A stretch of DNA of 64,000 bases from Ampelomyces quisqualis (taxonomy: Eukaryota > Ascomycota > Dothideomycetes > Pleosporales > Phaeosphaeriaceae). Shown in pieces: positions 46,649 through 57,977 of this stretch. The notes below the pieces were generated by a model. It was not told where the DNA came from. It searched no databases and was given only the letters and a program-made list of their open reading frames with translations. Position 1 is the first letter of the stretch; each line of letters begins with the position of its first letter. The stretch covers positions 930,001 to 994,000 of the forward strand of contig JAGTXZ010000014.1 of assembly GCA_018398575.1 (NCBI GenBank), written 5' to 3'. The translations under genes and the position numbers were made by a program.

Positions 46649-47529
46649 CTTGGAAATTCCACGAAAGTAAACGAGTGGATAGCAAAATCAATTTGCCCAG
46701 AAAAAAGAATGAACGAAAGGAGCATACACAACTTTCCAAAAACGAGTGACTAGGACGACTGAGAAAGCTTGAACAAAAGTAATCTACCACTCCAAACACG
46801 CGACAGCCACACTTATACTATTCCTAGGAATCGACACAATCATGAATCCACAGAGTCGGAGCATAAGGGCCGCACCGCTGTCAAACACCCCTTCCAAAAC
46901 CTTATCTGCTCGACCCCCAATCACCGAGGTGGCATGTCAAGGAACCCCCCCCCCACGCCGGACAACCACCCGATTTCGCCAAAAAGATAGCCCATCTTGC
47001 CGCATTGGTTTCGAACGCGAGCAAAATGTCGCGGCGCCTAATTACTTTGGGAATTATCCCGACCCACAGGGTGTTTCAAGAAGGGGGAACAGTGGAGATA
47101 CCTATCCCTAGCAGACTGGGCAAGAAACATGTTTCATAGTGTAAATGAAAGGATTAGGAAATGGCAGATGCGTTATCGTGACTCGGGCGAAGGTGGACTT
47201 GCGATGCTCGTGTCATGAGAAGGGGCTGGCAGTGCTGCGGGTCGCGGCGACGACCAATTCTAGAAATATGGGAAAATGCACTAGTTCAGTTTGGATGGCC
47301 ACATACCTGGTACTGCTTTGTTAAGGAGAGAAATAAAGATCAGCTGCGAAAGGGAAGCCAACGTTCGCGACTCTTTTTCACGCTTGGGGTCCAGCTCTTT
47401 TATATTAATAGTTTCGTAGAGTAATTGTCTGCTACCTTAGTCTGCAGCGTCGATCAGAGTTATACCGATTTCTACTTCGCAACTGTTTATCTTGCAAGCG
47501 TTAATATATCGCTATCTTCTAAACAGGCT

Positions 47530-47690
47530 TTTGGTACTCGATGACGAACTGGAATCGTAAAAACTGATGGGCGAAGACATGGAAACTGGACTTTGTCGAC
47601 CGCAAAAGCTGAGGTGCAAAGACTTTGAGACTAGAGAATTCGATTGTAAAAGCTGATGAAAGGCAAAAGTTAGGTGGGCACTTGTGATTG
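47530..47690. repeat. Degenerate repeat, related copy at about 48985-49080
   Basis: Pieces such as AAAACTGATG, GAGACTAGAGAATTCGAT and AAAAGCTGAGGTGC occur two or three times here. They reappear near 48985 as GAAACTGATGAG, TTGAGACTAGAGATTTCGAT and AAGAGCTGAGGTGCC. It could be a worn minisatellite or two fragments of an older element. Confidence 0.55.
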
Positions 47691-47770
47691 TGAGCTATCG
47701 GAAGTAGCTATGCAGAAAGAACGAGCTGAATAGACGCTAGTCCCAAAGGGGTACACATGTGACTTGTGAT

Positions 47771-47823
47771 TAATCCAGAATCAATCCTGTTTAATTGATC
47801 AAACAGGCCTGATTATGGGATTA
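47771..47823. repeat. Imperfect palindrome (hairpin), 53 bp
   Basis: TAATCC at the left end and GGATTA at the right end enclose arms containing AATCA and CCTGTTT with their complements AAACAGG and TGATT, around a central TTAATTGATC. It may be a terminator-like hairpin, a short fold-back element or a binding site. It lies just downstream of the small gene at 47854. Confidence 0.6.
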
Positions 47824-47853
47824 GATAAGCTAAGGTCTCCGGTAGATTCATAC

Positions 47854-48297
47854 TTACTGAGCAGTAGATCCCATGTTCCGCGGGTTCATGTATGTAGGGA
47901 CATTACCATTCCTGTGATCCTCCACTATAGGCAATGCTCCATATCCGTGTAGCTGGTGGTATCGCGCAACGTCGTTGTTGATTTCACATGCTTTTTGTTC
48001 CGGAAGCATTCCGATCTTAATCTTTTCGTTTGTCTGAAAATGAATCGCTAGAACTGGGATAATCTCGGGTTGATGTGCTTGGGCAAAGTTGTAAGTTTTG
48101 TTACATAGGTCGAAAACCGCAAAGGTTCTATGTAGCCATGTCGCTAGAAACAGCGTCCTTGTGTCCGTTTCGATTGCGTCGAGTCGCGCCACAGCCTGTT
48201 GACGTATGGTATTGATATCAGAATTGGCGAATAATGGGCTTTGGGGGTAGACGATGACTAGAATTCGGAGGGCCTTTCTTTCCTTAACGACATCCAT
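47854..48297 (-). CDS. Hypothetical protein, 147 aa
   Basis: It has a clear ATG (MDVVKERKALRILVIVYPQS) and no introns. The sequence has normal amino-acid composition and alternating hydrophobic blocks: LATWLHRTFAVFDLCNKTYN, then EIIPVLAIHFQTNEKIKIGM. There is no signal peptide or membrane segment and I recognise no domain. It stands alone in gene-poor DNA next to repeats, so it may be a lineage-specific or degrading gene. Coding likelihood is moderate. Confidence 0.45.
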   Translation of the reverse strand: MDVVKERKALRILVIVYPQSPLFANSDINTIRQQAVARLDAIETDTRTLFLATWLHRTFAVFDLCNKTYNFAQAHQPEIIPVLAIHFQTNEKIKIGMLPEQKACEINNDVARYHQLHGYGALPIVEDHRNGNVPTYMNPRNMGSTAQ

Positions 48298-48417
48298 TTT
48301 TCAACAAATGTTAATATGTGAGAGAGGGGGACATTGAGGAAGAAGTTGGTTGGTTGATAAGTCTATCCTAGAGAGCAAACATGTGTCCTCCTGTTACATA
48401 AGCGGTAATGACTACCG

Positions 48418-48660
48418 CTACTCTTGAGTAGGCATATATCCAATCCTTGCACAGACCCCGCACTGAAATTCCGAATCCGCGCAGTTACTGAGCAGTTCAG
48501 TCGACGGGGGTGTTGGAAGACTGCATTCGTGGCACCTCGTATCCCGGCTGGGGCCTGGTGGGTTTGGCCAGGTTGCTGCTGGATCGTTTGGACCGTGCAA
48601 CGTTCCACAACGATGAATTCATGCGTTTGAAATCAGAGAAGTGCAGACATTGCACTCAAT
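48418..48660 (-). other. Cys-rich open frame, possible gene fragment
   Basis: On the minus strand a frame contains ECNVC (near 48650), an in-frame stop, and then TRCHECSLP and DSEFQCGVCARIGYMPTQE before a stop at 48418. The repeated CxxC pairs suggest a zinc-binding fold whose first part is broken or separated by an intron. There is no ATG at the start of the open part. It lies just upstream of the hypothetical gene at 47854 on the same strand and could be a lost or unrecognised exon of it. Confidence 0.3.
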
Positions 48661-49702
48661 GCGCTGATATTGGCACATCTATAATACTGTTATGAGGGTG
48701 TAAAGTCTAATTGATCAGACGTGGTACCTGGAGATGTGGCAAGGGTATCTTTCAGTTGGATGTGTTGAGAGGAAGTAGGTATTGGGACTGTTGATTTCGT
48801 ATTTATTGGGAACTTGGGAAGGTTATATATTCCTCCCCAGTCCACGATACTACTTATAATGATAAGAGCTGCAGGACACAGAGGTACGCGGGGGTTTACC
48901 CCCAGTTACCCGCCCCAAATAACCCCTAGCTACTGATCAACTCTGTTCATAGTGACGAGAATGTCTAATTTTACACAGTGTAGTCAAGATGTCAAGACTG
49001 GAAATCGCGATGATAGAAACTGATGAGAAAAACTATTGAGACTAGAGATTTCGATAATAAGAGCTGAGGTGCCAAGATATCGGGCTTGTAGACTCCATTA
49101 ACTAGTTATTAGCTTTACCACGATCTAGAGCCGGAAAATAAGTGATGGCACACCCTACTAATGTCAAAACACCTCTACTCCGTATGTATTTGAGTCTTGT
49201 CGCAGAAATCAGATCCTCAAACTTTTACGTGCGCACCTTAAAGCAACCCTGAAGCTTTGCCTTATTTCCTGGTTCTACCTTGGTACGAGGGCACGAGTGC
49301 TTTTTTGGAAGGTGCCACACTGCCACTTACGTTAATTGAAGTGTCTGAACCCAAAGTAACAAGAAGAACCTACTACAAGCAACATGGAACGTGCGTTCAC
49401 GTGATAGGCCCCGCGCTAATTCTGTTGCACGTCGGGCTCCAACCATTGACAACTGAAGAAGTCGGCAATGTTTTTGACCAAACCCTTCCTTCTGCTATCG
49501 CCGCGATTCTCGACGTAATACCGCGCAGATTCATTGCCAACCTTTAGTAAGCACTCATCAGTCACTTTTGTGTCGCTGTCCAGGCTGACATGGCACTGAA
49601 GACCTCCACCCACCTCCACAGCCGATCCAACCCAGATTCGAATTTTCGATCTATACCCTTCCATACCTTAAGTTTTACGCATATATAGCAAGCAAGCGAC
49701 GA
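48661..49702. other. Gene-poor stretch, no recognised feature
   Basis: Open frames such as 49257-49547 (plus) and 49416-49664 (minus) overlap and lack known motifs. The second copy of the degenerate repeat is at about 48985-49080. A short CCCC-rich run is at 48890-48925. Confidence 0.35.
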
Positions 49703-50041
49703 TTATATGAGGATTGCAGTGCTATACATAAACGGTATCGTGTTAAGTCGCTGGAGTGCCTGAAACCGATCATTCTTGTTGGGACTTTCACCATCAACCT
49801 CCTTAGTAATGCCCACTGTCCTGTTCTTCTGGGCTGCGCACAACTTTTCATAGCCTTTCCTCTCGTGGTTTGTTTCACACAACCATCCTGTAGTCTTTTC
49901 AAATGCATCATACACCTCAAGCTCACATGAAAGCTCTGCAGCTAACCTTTTCATCATTTCCAAGTCCGTGTTGCCAAAATTGGTAGTCCATATCCGCTCT
50001 TTGACGTGACGCAAAGTTATGATTAGCTGACTGTCGTGCAT
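49703..50041 (-). CDS. Hypothetical protein, 112 aa
   Basis: It starts at an ATG (MHDSQLIITLRHVKERIWTT) and shows plausible coding composition: EMMKRLAAELSCELEVYDAF, then ETNHERKGYEKLCAAQKN. There is no signal peptide and no domain that I recognise. A frame-shifted shadow (49675-49926) overlaps it. It may be a small lineage-specific gene. Confidence 0.4.
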   Translation of the reverse strand: MHDSQLIITLRHVKERIWTTNFGNTDLEMMKRLAAELSCELEVYDAFEKTTGWLCETNHERKGYEKLCAAQKNRTVGITKEVDGESPNKNDRFQALQRLNTIPFMYSTAILI

Positions 50042-50659
50042 AGTTTCTTGTGGTGTAGATTGTTGTGATATGTTCTGTCGTGTAGGATTTATAATGTCGG
50101 GTAGGGTGTATTTTGTTGTGTAGGTTGGGATACACAGGGTTGTGGTTGAGAATTCCGTTCACAACTTCACATTATCAGCCTGTTTACCAAGTATTTGAAA
50201 CCAGGATACCCAGTTTTACTAGCTTACTTGCCAAGTTTTTGAAACCAAAATATTCAGATCTGCCAAGTCTCATCTATTGTCTTCTGCCCATAGACAGTCA
50301 GCTATGTCGTCTCATTTGCCCGCCCCACTGCAAAGGACAGCGAATCTTCTAGTTACCCAAATCGAACAATTTCCATGCAAAATTCGTCTGTGCACAAAGG
50401 CCTACTCACATGCTGCCTTGAATGCTGAGGAGACTTTCTAACTTTCGATTCTCATCGCGGAGGCGATGCGCCAACCCATCTTTCTGGCTAGCGCTCGAAT
50501 GGATACACTGTGGTATTGTACACACGGACCGGTCAAGTTCAATTTCATAAGTTGGACTCTGGAGCTCCGTTGACAGTTTTTGGATTCCTTCCAATCCCTT
50601 GTCCTGATTGCGTAAACCGGATAAACATTACCGAAACTGAACGTCTATGCCCAAAAGGC
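50042..50659. other. Intergenic region
   Basis: A direct duplication is visible: CCAAGTATTTGAAACCAGGATACCCAG (two halves) at about 50186 and CCAAGTTTTTGAAACCAAAA at about 50230. No gene is called; the short frame at 50406-50594 is unsupported. Confidence 0.4.
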
Positions 50660-52187
50660 CTACCCTAATATAAACATCAAAGAAGCTAGCAAAGCAACCA
50701 TGCGAACAAAGCGGGACATGACATTTCCTTTGGTCCCTGCACCTTTCTGCAGCGCATCCTTTTGAACCTGCTGCGTCCCCTCAGCAGCCGCACTCGTCGG
50801 CGCCGCCGCCCCAGGCGAACCCACCAAACCCGTCTCCGCCGCGTCCAGCACACCCGCACTCGTCGTCCGAGAAAAATCGGCAGCACTCGCACTCGCACTC
50901 GCAGCCCCAGCACTCTTTACTCCAAACCCCACTCTCCCTTTCTCCGCGTCAAACACACTATACACGTTCTTCAAAAACACATCGCCCACAAGCCACTGCT
51001 TGTCGCCAAACGTCTGCCTGCCCACGATATTACTCCTACACAGCCCCGTGCTCAATTTGCCGCCGCGCCAGTCCGGCGTGGAAATGGGGTATGGGACGTT
51101 GTTGAACGAGAACTGGATAGTCACAGCAGTGTCGCACGGAACGCTAAATGTTTCGCCATCTTGCACGTACCCCGGAATGTTCTGGTGTAGTGCTAGAGCG
51201 TCGGACGGAGGCATAAGAATGAAGGACGTCCCCGTGTCGATTATGGCATTTCGAGCGTTGGAAAGTGGTATGGGGTTGTTGTCTACACTCGCTGCTGATA
51301 CGGGGACTTCCCAGAACCCTGTGTCGTTGGGAATACATTCCACGTAGTTCAAGTCCCCGGTGAATCTGTCTTTGTTGACGGCCCCGAGATTCAATTCTCC
51401 GTCGCTCAGGCCGTCGGTGGCGCGGCTGAGATGTATGCCGTAGATTTTGGCGGGGATGAGTTGGGAGGTGGATAGGACGTCTAGGAGTTTTGGTGCGGCG
51501 ATGTTGTCGGCTGTGCCGCGGCCGATGCCTAGGATGCCGTCCATGGGGTACGAGGAGAATTCGGATGAGACATTATTTGCGAGGCCGAATGTCAGGGAGG
51601 GAGAGAGCGGGCCGATGTGGAGTGTGTCGGTGGCGAGGGTGCCGGAGACAGAGCCGGTGCCGTAGGCCACGCTGAAGGGCGTGGTTTGGATCTGATGGTA
51701 TATTAGCTGACGATGTATGGAGTTTGGAACGGTGGCGTACCCCCAACGAGCCCGAGTCGCTCGTGCCGAAGGAATTGTGCAATTTACACGCATTGCTTCG
51801 GCAATCTTGTCCCATTACCCAGGTGTTGCTCGCAGCTGAGTCCAATAGAAGATGGTATTCCTCCTTGCTGTCTCCAATTGTCACAGCAACCATGTAGCTG
51901 AGGTCTCCCCCATCCTGATCAATCGCCACGCTGTTCGCCTGTTTTGGATCGTTCGAGTTGACGATCTTATAGGCATTCTGTCGTGCTCGCAGGCTCCCAG
52001 ACGTTGTGATGCGGCGGATCGGGAGGGTTCTCGAGCGAGAGTCGGTGTTGGCGATTGCTGGTGACGATGACGTGCGACGGGAATGGGAGGGTGTGCTATC
52101 GCCACCATAATGGTATGGGTAAAAGGCTGTGGCTGTTGGTAGTAATGCCGCTGACAATGCTAGCCATGGTAATAGCGATGCGTGCAT
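50660..52187 (-). CDS. Aspartic protease (pepsin family A1), secreted and probably GPI-anchored
   Basis: Exon 1 (51741-52187) and exon 2 (50660-51691) are separated by a 49-nt intron and give 492 residues. The ATG at 52187 starts a signal peptide (MHASLLPWLALSAALLPTAT). A longer frame upstream has no ATG. A basic propeptide-like segment precedes the catalytic domain. The first active-site motif reads LLLDSAASNTWVMG (Asp116, with Ser-Ala instead of Thr-Gly); the second is canonical, AIIDTGTSFILM (Asp301). The flap region is FSVAYGTGSVSG. The domain ends with FGDKQWLVGDVFLKNVYSVF and GRVGFGV. Then come an Ala/Ser-rich linker and a hydrophobic end (RMVALLASLMFILG), as in yapsin- or CtsD-like anchored proteases. 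A cell-surface role is inferred. Confidence 0.92.
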
Positions 52188-53008
52188 ATTAATGTTGCTC
52201 TCCAACTCAAACAGCGAATTCGGGCTGCAGAAAGCTGTTGTAGTTGAGGCAGAGAATCAGGAGCAGACGACGAGCTGAAGACCAAGGCTCCAGCGTGATT
52301 CCCCCAGGCCGCAAAGTTGCTGTCCCTGACGCGAGTGAATCACGCGTGGTCTAAGCAAAACTCGACTAACTGCCCAACAAAACAACCCACCACCACAAAC
52401 TGCCAGAGAATGAAAAGAGTGGTGAGCCCGAGAGTCTGGCCCTTGACGCCTGTGACTTGTGGGGTTCGTTCACCCCCGTCCTCGGGAACTGGGTACCAAC
52501 GCTGGGGAAGCGGGACACATCAAACGCGCCACGCTAGCCTAGAAAAGCCAGTAATCGACGGGTAGTCAGCTTGGCATTGTCTAGCGTGGGATGAGGTGGA
52601 CAATCCGAGCTGGCATAACTTGGAATGGCTGCCAAAGGGCATGTCATGTGTTCCCACCACGAACGCGAAATCAAAGCATACGCCCTTTCGTGCAGACGCG
52701 CGAAACTAGCTGGCATCTGGAAAATGGCTTGCGTCGGATCTCGATCGACTTGTCCTTGCATCAAAACCCCTGTCATGTGCGCTCGCATGTCGCAGCCTGT
52801 GCTACGTGAAAACTTGCGTGGTCAAACTTCGACAGATGGCTACACGCATACTAGAGGAGACGTAACAATCTGGTACATGACAGCGCCAACTCTACCACCA
52901 AGCAATGCCGAAACTCTTCATTTGCAGCTCAACCATACACCCATCCAATGCTACAAGGGTATCCTCGTCTATGCTATACACACCCGTCGCTCTTCACCTC
53001 ACTCAGGC
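52188..53008. other. Promoter of the protease gene and 3' flank of RUD3
   Basis: Both neighbours are on the minus strand, so this 0.8 kb should hold the protease promoter. The frames at 52534-52788 and 52625-53116 are antisense or chance frames with no motif. I see no RNA gene. Confidence 0.4.
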
Positions 53009-55073
53009 TCACTGTCCGCTTGCCCGTTCAGTCTTGGGCGGCGGACTGGTCGCACTACCTCTTCTCGAACTACCCTTCCCCTCAGCAGCCTCCCTTTCCA
53101 AGAAATCCTGCCATAGCTCCGCCAGGGACTCTTTGTTGCTCGAGCTACTCGCCATCAACATCGGGTCGCTGACGCTGTTGAGTGAAGGCGTGGATGGCGT
53201 CCGTCGGAAGGAAGACATGGGTATGCGCAGGCCGGAAGTGGATGCTCCCCCTGGCCGAGCGAGACCGGCTTGTTCGCGTTGTTCTTTGAGCTGTTAGTAT
53301 CCATACTAGGCATGACAAGGAGGTACCTACCATCAGTCCAGCCCAGCAATGCCGATATGAGCTGGAGTGCCTCAAACTTCTTAGGATCACTACGGTCGAG
53401 GCCGAGGAAGTGGAGGAAGTAGTTCGTCATGATTTGCCTGTCGACATTGTCTTCCGGTCGTCCTTTCTTCAGTATGCGTAGCGCCTTGGTGAGATGTTCA
53501 TTGAGCGTGACGGCTTCATGCCGTAGTTTGCCAATCAATAGATTCTTTTCTTTGACTTCTCTCTCGAACGGCAACGCTCTTTCCAACTCTTTCTGTGTCG
53601 ACTCCAAAGTAGCCTTGGCAGTTTGACATGTCTCTTCTACCGCCTGTACTTTCTTCCGCAGATCATTGAGCTGGGATTCGTATGCTTCGACGGATTTTTT
53701 GAGCTCCTGTCTTCGTACTGTGTCTCATTAGCAACAGTCGTCGTCTTCAGAAATAATGTAACCAACATGTTTGCACTTCTTGTAACACCTTTTGCAGGCC
53801 GTCTACACTTTGACTGTTGATATCTCGATCTCGGACAGCTTTCTCATACTCGTCCCTGAGCGCCTCAAGCTGCTCCCTCATCTCCGCTTCTTTCTCGGCA
53901 AGGTTCTCACGCAGAGAGCGTTCGTTCATGGCCAGCACTTCCCAGTCTTGCATGGCCTGCTTAGCATTGTCGAACTCCTCCCTTGCATATGCTTCGCGGG
54001 ATAGGAGTTCGTCACGCTCCTTGATCCAGTTCTGCTGTGTTAGAGTCGATCGACTTCTCAGGTCGCTAATTTCTCCTGCCTGAGCTTCGTTTTCTTTCCG
54101 AAACTTGAGGAGGTCCTCCTTTAGCGTGTTGTTGTTCTCTTGCAACTCGCGAACCTGTTCCTCGAGGTCTGCGATCTGGGTATGAAATTCTTCGATTCGC
54201 GCCTACGTAGGTCAGCAATCCAATTTTCGCCAGCCACAACTGCCTTATATCCGGGCGAAAAGGGTACAAACCGCATCGGCCTTGAGTCGATCACCTAAGC
54301 TTGTCTTGATGGTATTGACCCGACCCAGAAGATTCTTGTACTGCGTCTCGAAGTGTTCCTTTCCTTCGTTGGCCTCCTCCAATTCCTCTCGGAGACTCTG
54401 GATCTCAGCATCAGTGTTGGAGCCCGAACGCCCCGGAGACTCTTTGCTCTGCGTGTTTTGTATGCTCTCTATGCTCTTCCTCAGCTCCGTGACCTCGTGG
54501 CGCAACGCGTCTCGTTCTTTCGTAACCGCATCGAGTCGCGCGCTGGTATCGGGCGGCGGTGGTGGTGATGGGGATAAACCTTGTTGCGACCGTGACCTCG
54601 AAAGACCGAGTGCGACTGCAGACGATATACTGTGGTGTTGTGTGCCATTGGTTTGTGCGGTGGTAGGGGAGAGCGGTTGTTCGTCATCGTCTACATCGTC
54701 CGCGTCCCGGTCGGTAGTCTGCGCGGTCGAGTGCTAAGAAGACTATGTTAGTCACAAGGCTAAGAAGCGCATTGTAGTCAGTCGTACGAGCTGATCTTCT
54801 TCTTCTTCTGCCTCATCGTCGTGCTCTTCAGCTTGCGCCGCGGGCTGATCGCCGTTCACTTTCTCGGCCTCTTCTGCTTTGTTGGCAGCATTCTTCTTCT
54901 TATTCTTCTTCTTCTTCGACTTGGATATCGATCCTGCCTTCTTGGTTAGCTAGCTGTCGGACTTTCGACGTTGCTACACCTCCAGAGTTCCACGCGGCCT
55001 GAGAACATGGGCGAAAGCTACAAGCTCACCTACCACTCTGGTTGACCGGATCAGTGACTGCTGACGCGGACAT
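53009..55073 (-). CDS. RUD3: Golgi matrix coiled-coil protein, Rud3/GMAP-210-like (GRAB domain)
   Basis: Six exons (55034-55073, 54788-54933, 54272-54733, 53767-54202, 53331-53717, 53009-53283) with introns of 47-100 nt give 581 residues in one frame. The N-terminus MSASAVTDPVNQSG is followed by a Lys-rich segment (SKSKKKKNKKK) and acidic stretches. Residues from about 150 to 440 are a long heptad-type coiled coil (AEIQSLREELEEANEGKEHF and similar). The GRAB-type Arf1-binding region lies at about 452-487 (NVDRQIMTNYFLHFLGLDRS, then FEALQLISALLGWTDEQRE). A Ser-rich tail ends ERASGQ. The family tethers membranes at the cis-Golgi, recruited by Arf1. The exon 5/6 junction is fixed by restoring TDEQREQAG. 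The exon 1/2 junction is the least certain. Confidence 0.85.
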
Positions 55074-56102
55074 GATGTGATGTTATGAAACTATTCTTAG
55101 TGGCATGACCTTCGAGTTATGATTTCAAAGGAGAGGGGGGAAAGAGCAAGGGAGCGTTCGCAGATGTCTCGACTTGGCGACTCGTGTCCCGATGCAACGC
55201 GGGAGCGTCTTTCTCGACCCACGGGCGGAGATGTGGCGCTACGTCACTAGCCACACTTTATGATTGGTGTGCCGTAGACCTGGTCGCAGTCACACCTGCG
55301 ACTAGGCTGTGATTCGGGATCAATGTTCGTGGGCTTGCTTATCGGCGTGAGAGGTGCGAAACGGACACCTTCATAAATTTTCGTGCAACATCATAAACGC
55401 ATGCATTCATCTTCGCGGGGTACCTTGGTGGGCACTCTTAACACAATCAACTTCAGACAGCATGTGAAAGATCCCTACACAAACACAACGAAACGTCGGT
55501 GAAACATGAAGATCCTCTGCTCTGCTCTGCTGTCGCCATTCTTTACGCCTTCTTGCCTTTCGCGAATTCAGGCTTGGTCTTCTATCGAGAGCTTGAAACC
55601 AGAACAACGACGCGAAGACGCAAGAATCTTGATACGCGTCCCGGGCATGTCGTACCGTACCTTCCATCCCAAGCGGTCCAGCACAAACACATGAACCGTG
55701 GCGATGGTATACGTCGAAGCAGGTGGTTTCGGGCACGCGTGGTTGATGCTCATGTCGTGCCAGTCGTGGTCCCAGGTATTCCCAGTCTCTTTGCACTGAG
55801 CGTCTCATATTGCTACATGTTCAGTATACAAACAACCCCAGTTCTCCAAGTGCGGCCTATCATGCGGTGTAATTTTGCATGTCCGTCAATTCTCTGCGGC
55901 ATCACCGCTTCCATCCAGTGTGTTTCAGAATTTGTTCTTCCTTCTCTTTCCTTCCATCGGGCAGTATGTTGTTCCGATTCCGCCCGTCTTCACGTCGTTC
56001 ACGCGCTAATTGCTTTGCCTGCTTTGGGGTTGGTCGCCGGATGGACCAGTTTATTTGATGAAAGAAGTTGGTTTTGATAACTGCCAATGTTTAGTACACA
56101 GA
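55074..56102. other. Intergenic region with a possible small gene
   Basis: It contains the RUD3 promoter (near 55074-55300) and the 3' flank of the MRPL32 gene. On the minus strand, 55568-55753 has an ATG and a sensible-looking 61-residue frame (TIATVHVFVLDRLGWKVRYD, then RIKILASSRR), but overlapping frames in both directions are also open, so I do not call it a gene. No RNA gene seen. Confidence 0.35.
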
Positions 56103-56495
56103 CTACCCAGTCAAGGTGTCCACACCAGGAGTCCTACCGTCTACGCAGTAGGGGCACAGGAGATGCATGCGCTTGACCCTGCCACATCCTGAGCACGTGT
56201 TGAGCGCTGTGATGTCCTTGAGTCCTTTGCCAGCCATGAACCGTTGGCGCTTCTTGCGGTATGACGTCTTCTTCTTCGGCACGGCCTTCAGTATCCCCTC
56301 CCAGACGTCCCCTAGTGACGGAAACGACGGAAACTGTAGGGCGGGTAACGCGAATGCGGCGAACGGGGTGGGTAGTGTGCGGAATGGCTGCGAGAGGCGC
56401 TGCAGCAGCGGCAGACTCAACACGGGCCGGACGGGGCCGTTGAGGGCGGGCAGCAGCGTGTGCCATATGGGCGGCAGCGGACGGGCGAGGGCCAT
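56103..56495 (-). CDS. MRPL32: Mitochondrial ribosomal protein bL32m
   Basis: A single exon starts at the ATG at 56495 (MALARPLPPIWHTLLPALNG) and gives 130 residues. The open frame upstream has no ATG. The first ~70 residues are a mitochondrial presequence-like, Arg- and Pro-containing region that is removed in the family. The mature part begins near AVPKKKTSYRKKRQRFMAGK and carries the zinc site CSGC...CPYC (Cys101, 104, 114, 117). bL32m is part of the large subunit of the mitochondrial ribosome; in yeast its maturation depends on the m-AAA protease. It is divergent to the septin gene, with about 300 bp between the starts. Confidence 0.93.
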   Translation of the reverse strand: MALARPLPPIWHTLLPALNGPVRPVLSLPLLQRLSQPFRTLPTPFAAFALPALQFPSFPSLGDVWEGILKAVPKKKTSYRKKRQRFMAGKGLKDITALNTCSGCGRVKRMHLLCPYCVDGRTPGVDTLTG

Positions 56496-56801
56496 TGTGC
56501 GGCGGGGCGTTGCTGGCGGTGCAGCTGCGGTCTGGTGCGCGGCCGGCGGTGCGTGGTGATGGTGGTGTTGGAACAAATTGCACCCCGGTCGGAGCTCCAA
56601 CGCGCCTTACCCCGTGCGTCGCTAGCGCGCCGCTTCGCAGCTGCCCCCTTTCGCGCAGCTGCAGCTCCGCAAGAAAGTTGCAACGTCCCTGGCTTTTCCC
56701 CTACCACAACAACCAAGTGCTGACCGCCTCCGAGCCTCTCCACTCCACCACCACCCGCACCAACTCCCACGCATCCGCCGCCGAGGCCCACATTGCCCAC
56801 A
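56496..56801. promoter_or_regulatory. Shared divergent promoter MRPL32 / CDC10
   Basis: Only 306 bp separate the two start codons. The half next to CDC10 has a long CT/CA-rich plus-strand stretch (about 56720-56795), common just upstream of fungal start codons. No TATA box is evident. Confidence 0.55.
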
Positions 56802-57977
56802 ATGGCTGCCGCACACCAAGCACCGTCCATCTTTCCGGACAGCTATGTCGGTTTCGACAGCATCACCAAGCAGATCGAGAAGAAGAGCGTCAAGCGGGGC
56901 TTCCAGTTCAATGTCATCTGCGTCGGTGAGTCAGCCCGCCCGCCCTGCATGTATTGCTGCCGCTAACACCATCGGCAGGCCAAACCGGCCTCGGAAAGTC
57001 GACGCTCATCAACACAATCTTCGCGTCGCACCTGATGGACAGCAAGGGCCGCTTCCAGCCCGACGAGGAGCCACGCACCACCACCACCATCCATCCCGTC
57101 TCGCACATCATCGAGGAGAACGGCGTGCGTCTACGCCTCAACATTGTCGACACTCCCGGCTACGGCGACTTGATCAACAACGAGCGCTGCTGGGACCCCA
57201 TCGTCAAGTACATCAAGGACCAGCACAGCGCCTACCTCCGCAAGGAGCTCACTGCCCAGCGTGAGCGCTATCTGCAGGACACCCGCATCCACTGCTGCTT
57301 GTTCTTCATCCAGCCCTCGGGCCACGCGCTGAAGCCCATCGACATTGTCGTGCTCAAGAAGCTCAGCGAGTTCGTCAACGTCGTTCCAATCATCGCCAAG
57401 AGCGACAGCCTGACGCTCGAGGAGCGCGCTACCTTCAAGGAGCGGATAAAGGAGGAGTTCCAGTTCCACAACCTCCGCATGTACCCCTACGATAACGACG
57501 AGGATGACAGCGAGGAGGCCGCACTCAAGACCTCCATCAGGGTAAGCTGCTGAAGATCACCATGCACGCCGAACCAACTGCTAACACGCGCAGGAACTCT
57601 TGCCCTTCGCTGTCGTTGGCTCAGAGCGAACTGTCGTCGTGAACGGTAGGAATGTCCGCGGTCGGCAGAACAAGTGGGGCATCATCAATGGTATGCCGAA
57701 ATGACACGATTATCGACCTCTCGTCAACTAACTCTTTTCAGTTGAGGACGAGACCCACTGCGAATTCGTATACCTCCGCAACTTCCTCACGCGCACTCAC
57801 TTGCAAGACCTAATCGAGACTACGGCACAAATCCACTACGAGTCCTTCCGCGCCAAGCAGCTGCTTGCCCTCAAGGAGAGCTCTGCCGTCGGCGGCCACT
57901 CGTCGCGCCCTATCTCGCCATCTGCCGACCGTGAACTCAGCAGGAACAGCCAGCGCATGACCATGAACGGATACTAG
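56802..57977 (+). CDS. CDC10: Septin CDC10 (AspD-type), with an in-frame TAG before a 44-codon tail
   Basis: Exons 56802-56925, 56979-57541, 57594-57690 and 57742-57977 have GT-AG introns of 51-53 nt and give 339 residues to the TAG at 57975. The start MAAAHQAPSIFPDSYVGFDS is followed by the P-loop GQTGLGKS (42-49), the G3 motif DTPG (99-102), the G4-type AKSD (181-184) and the septin unique element near WGIIN and HCEFVYLRNFLTRTHLQDLI. No long C-terminal coiled coil is present, as expected for the Cdc10 class. After the TAG the same frame continues for 44 codons (DYPNHNRVASNGATPVGPPP, then a Pro run, MSLMSERTLINN) to TAA at 58110-58112. The tail looks genuinely coding, so the TAG is either a recent nonsense change, a readthrough site or an error. 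Septins form filaments at septa and hyphal tips. Confidence 0.93.

Larger units (their letters stand above)
46649..47853. other. Pectin lyase upstream region and sparse DNA
   Basis: About 1.2 kb. The part near 46650-46990 is the expected promoter of the lyase and has a C8-10 run near 46947. The rest holds no convincing gene. Degenerate repeats and a palindrome are listed separately. Confidence 0.4.

Noticed and set aside
46769..47111. Plus-strand frames upstream of the pectin lyase
   Set aside because: They overlap one another, are Thr/Pro/Asn-rich without motifs, and occupy the expected lyase promoter.
55407..56087. Several overlapping open frames between RUD3 and MRPL32
   Set aside because: Both strands are open in several frames because of GC-rich composition. 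One minus frame (55568-55753) looks slightly better, but I cannot support it as a gene.
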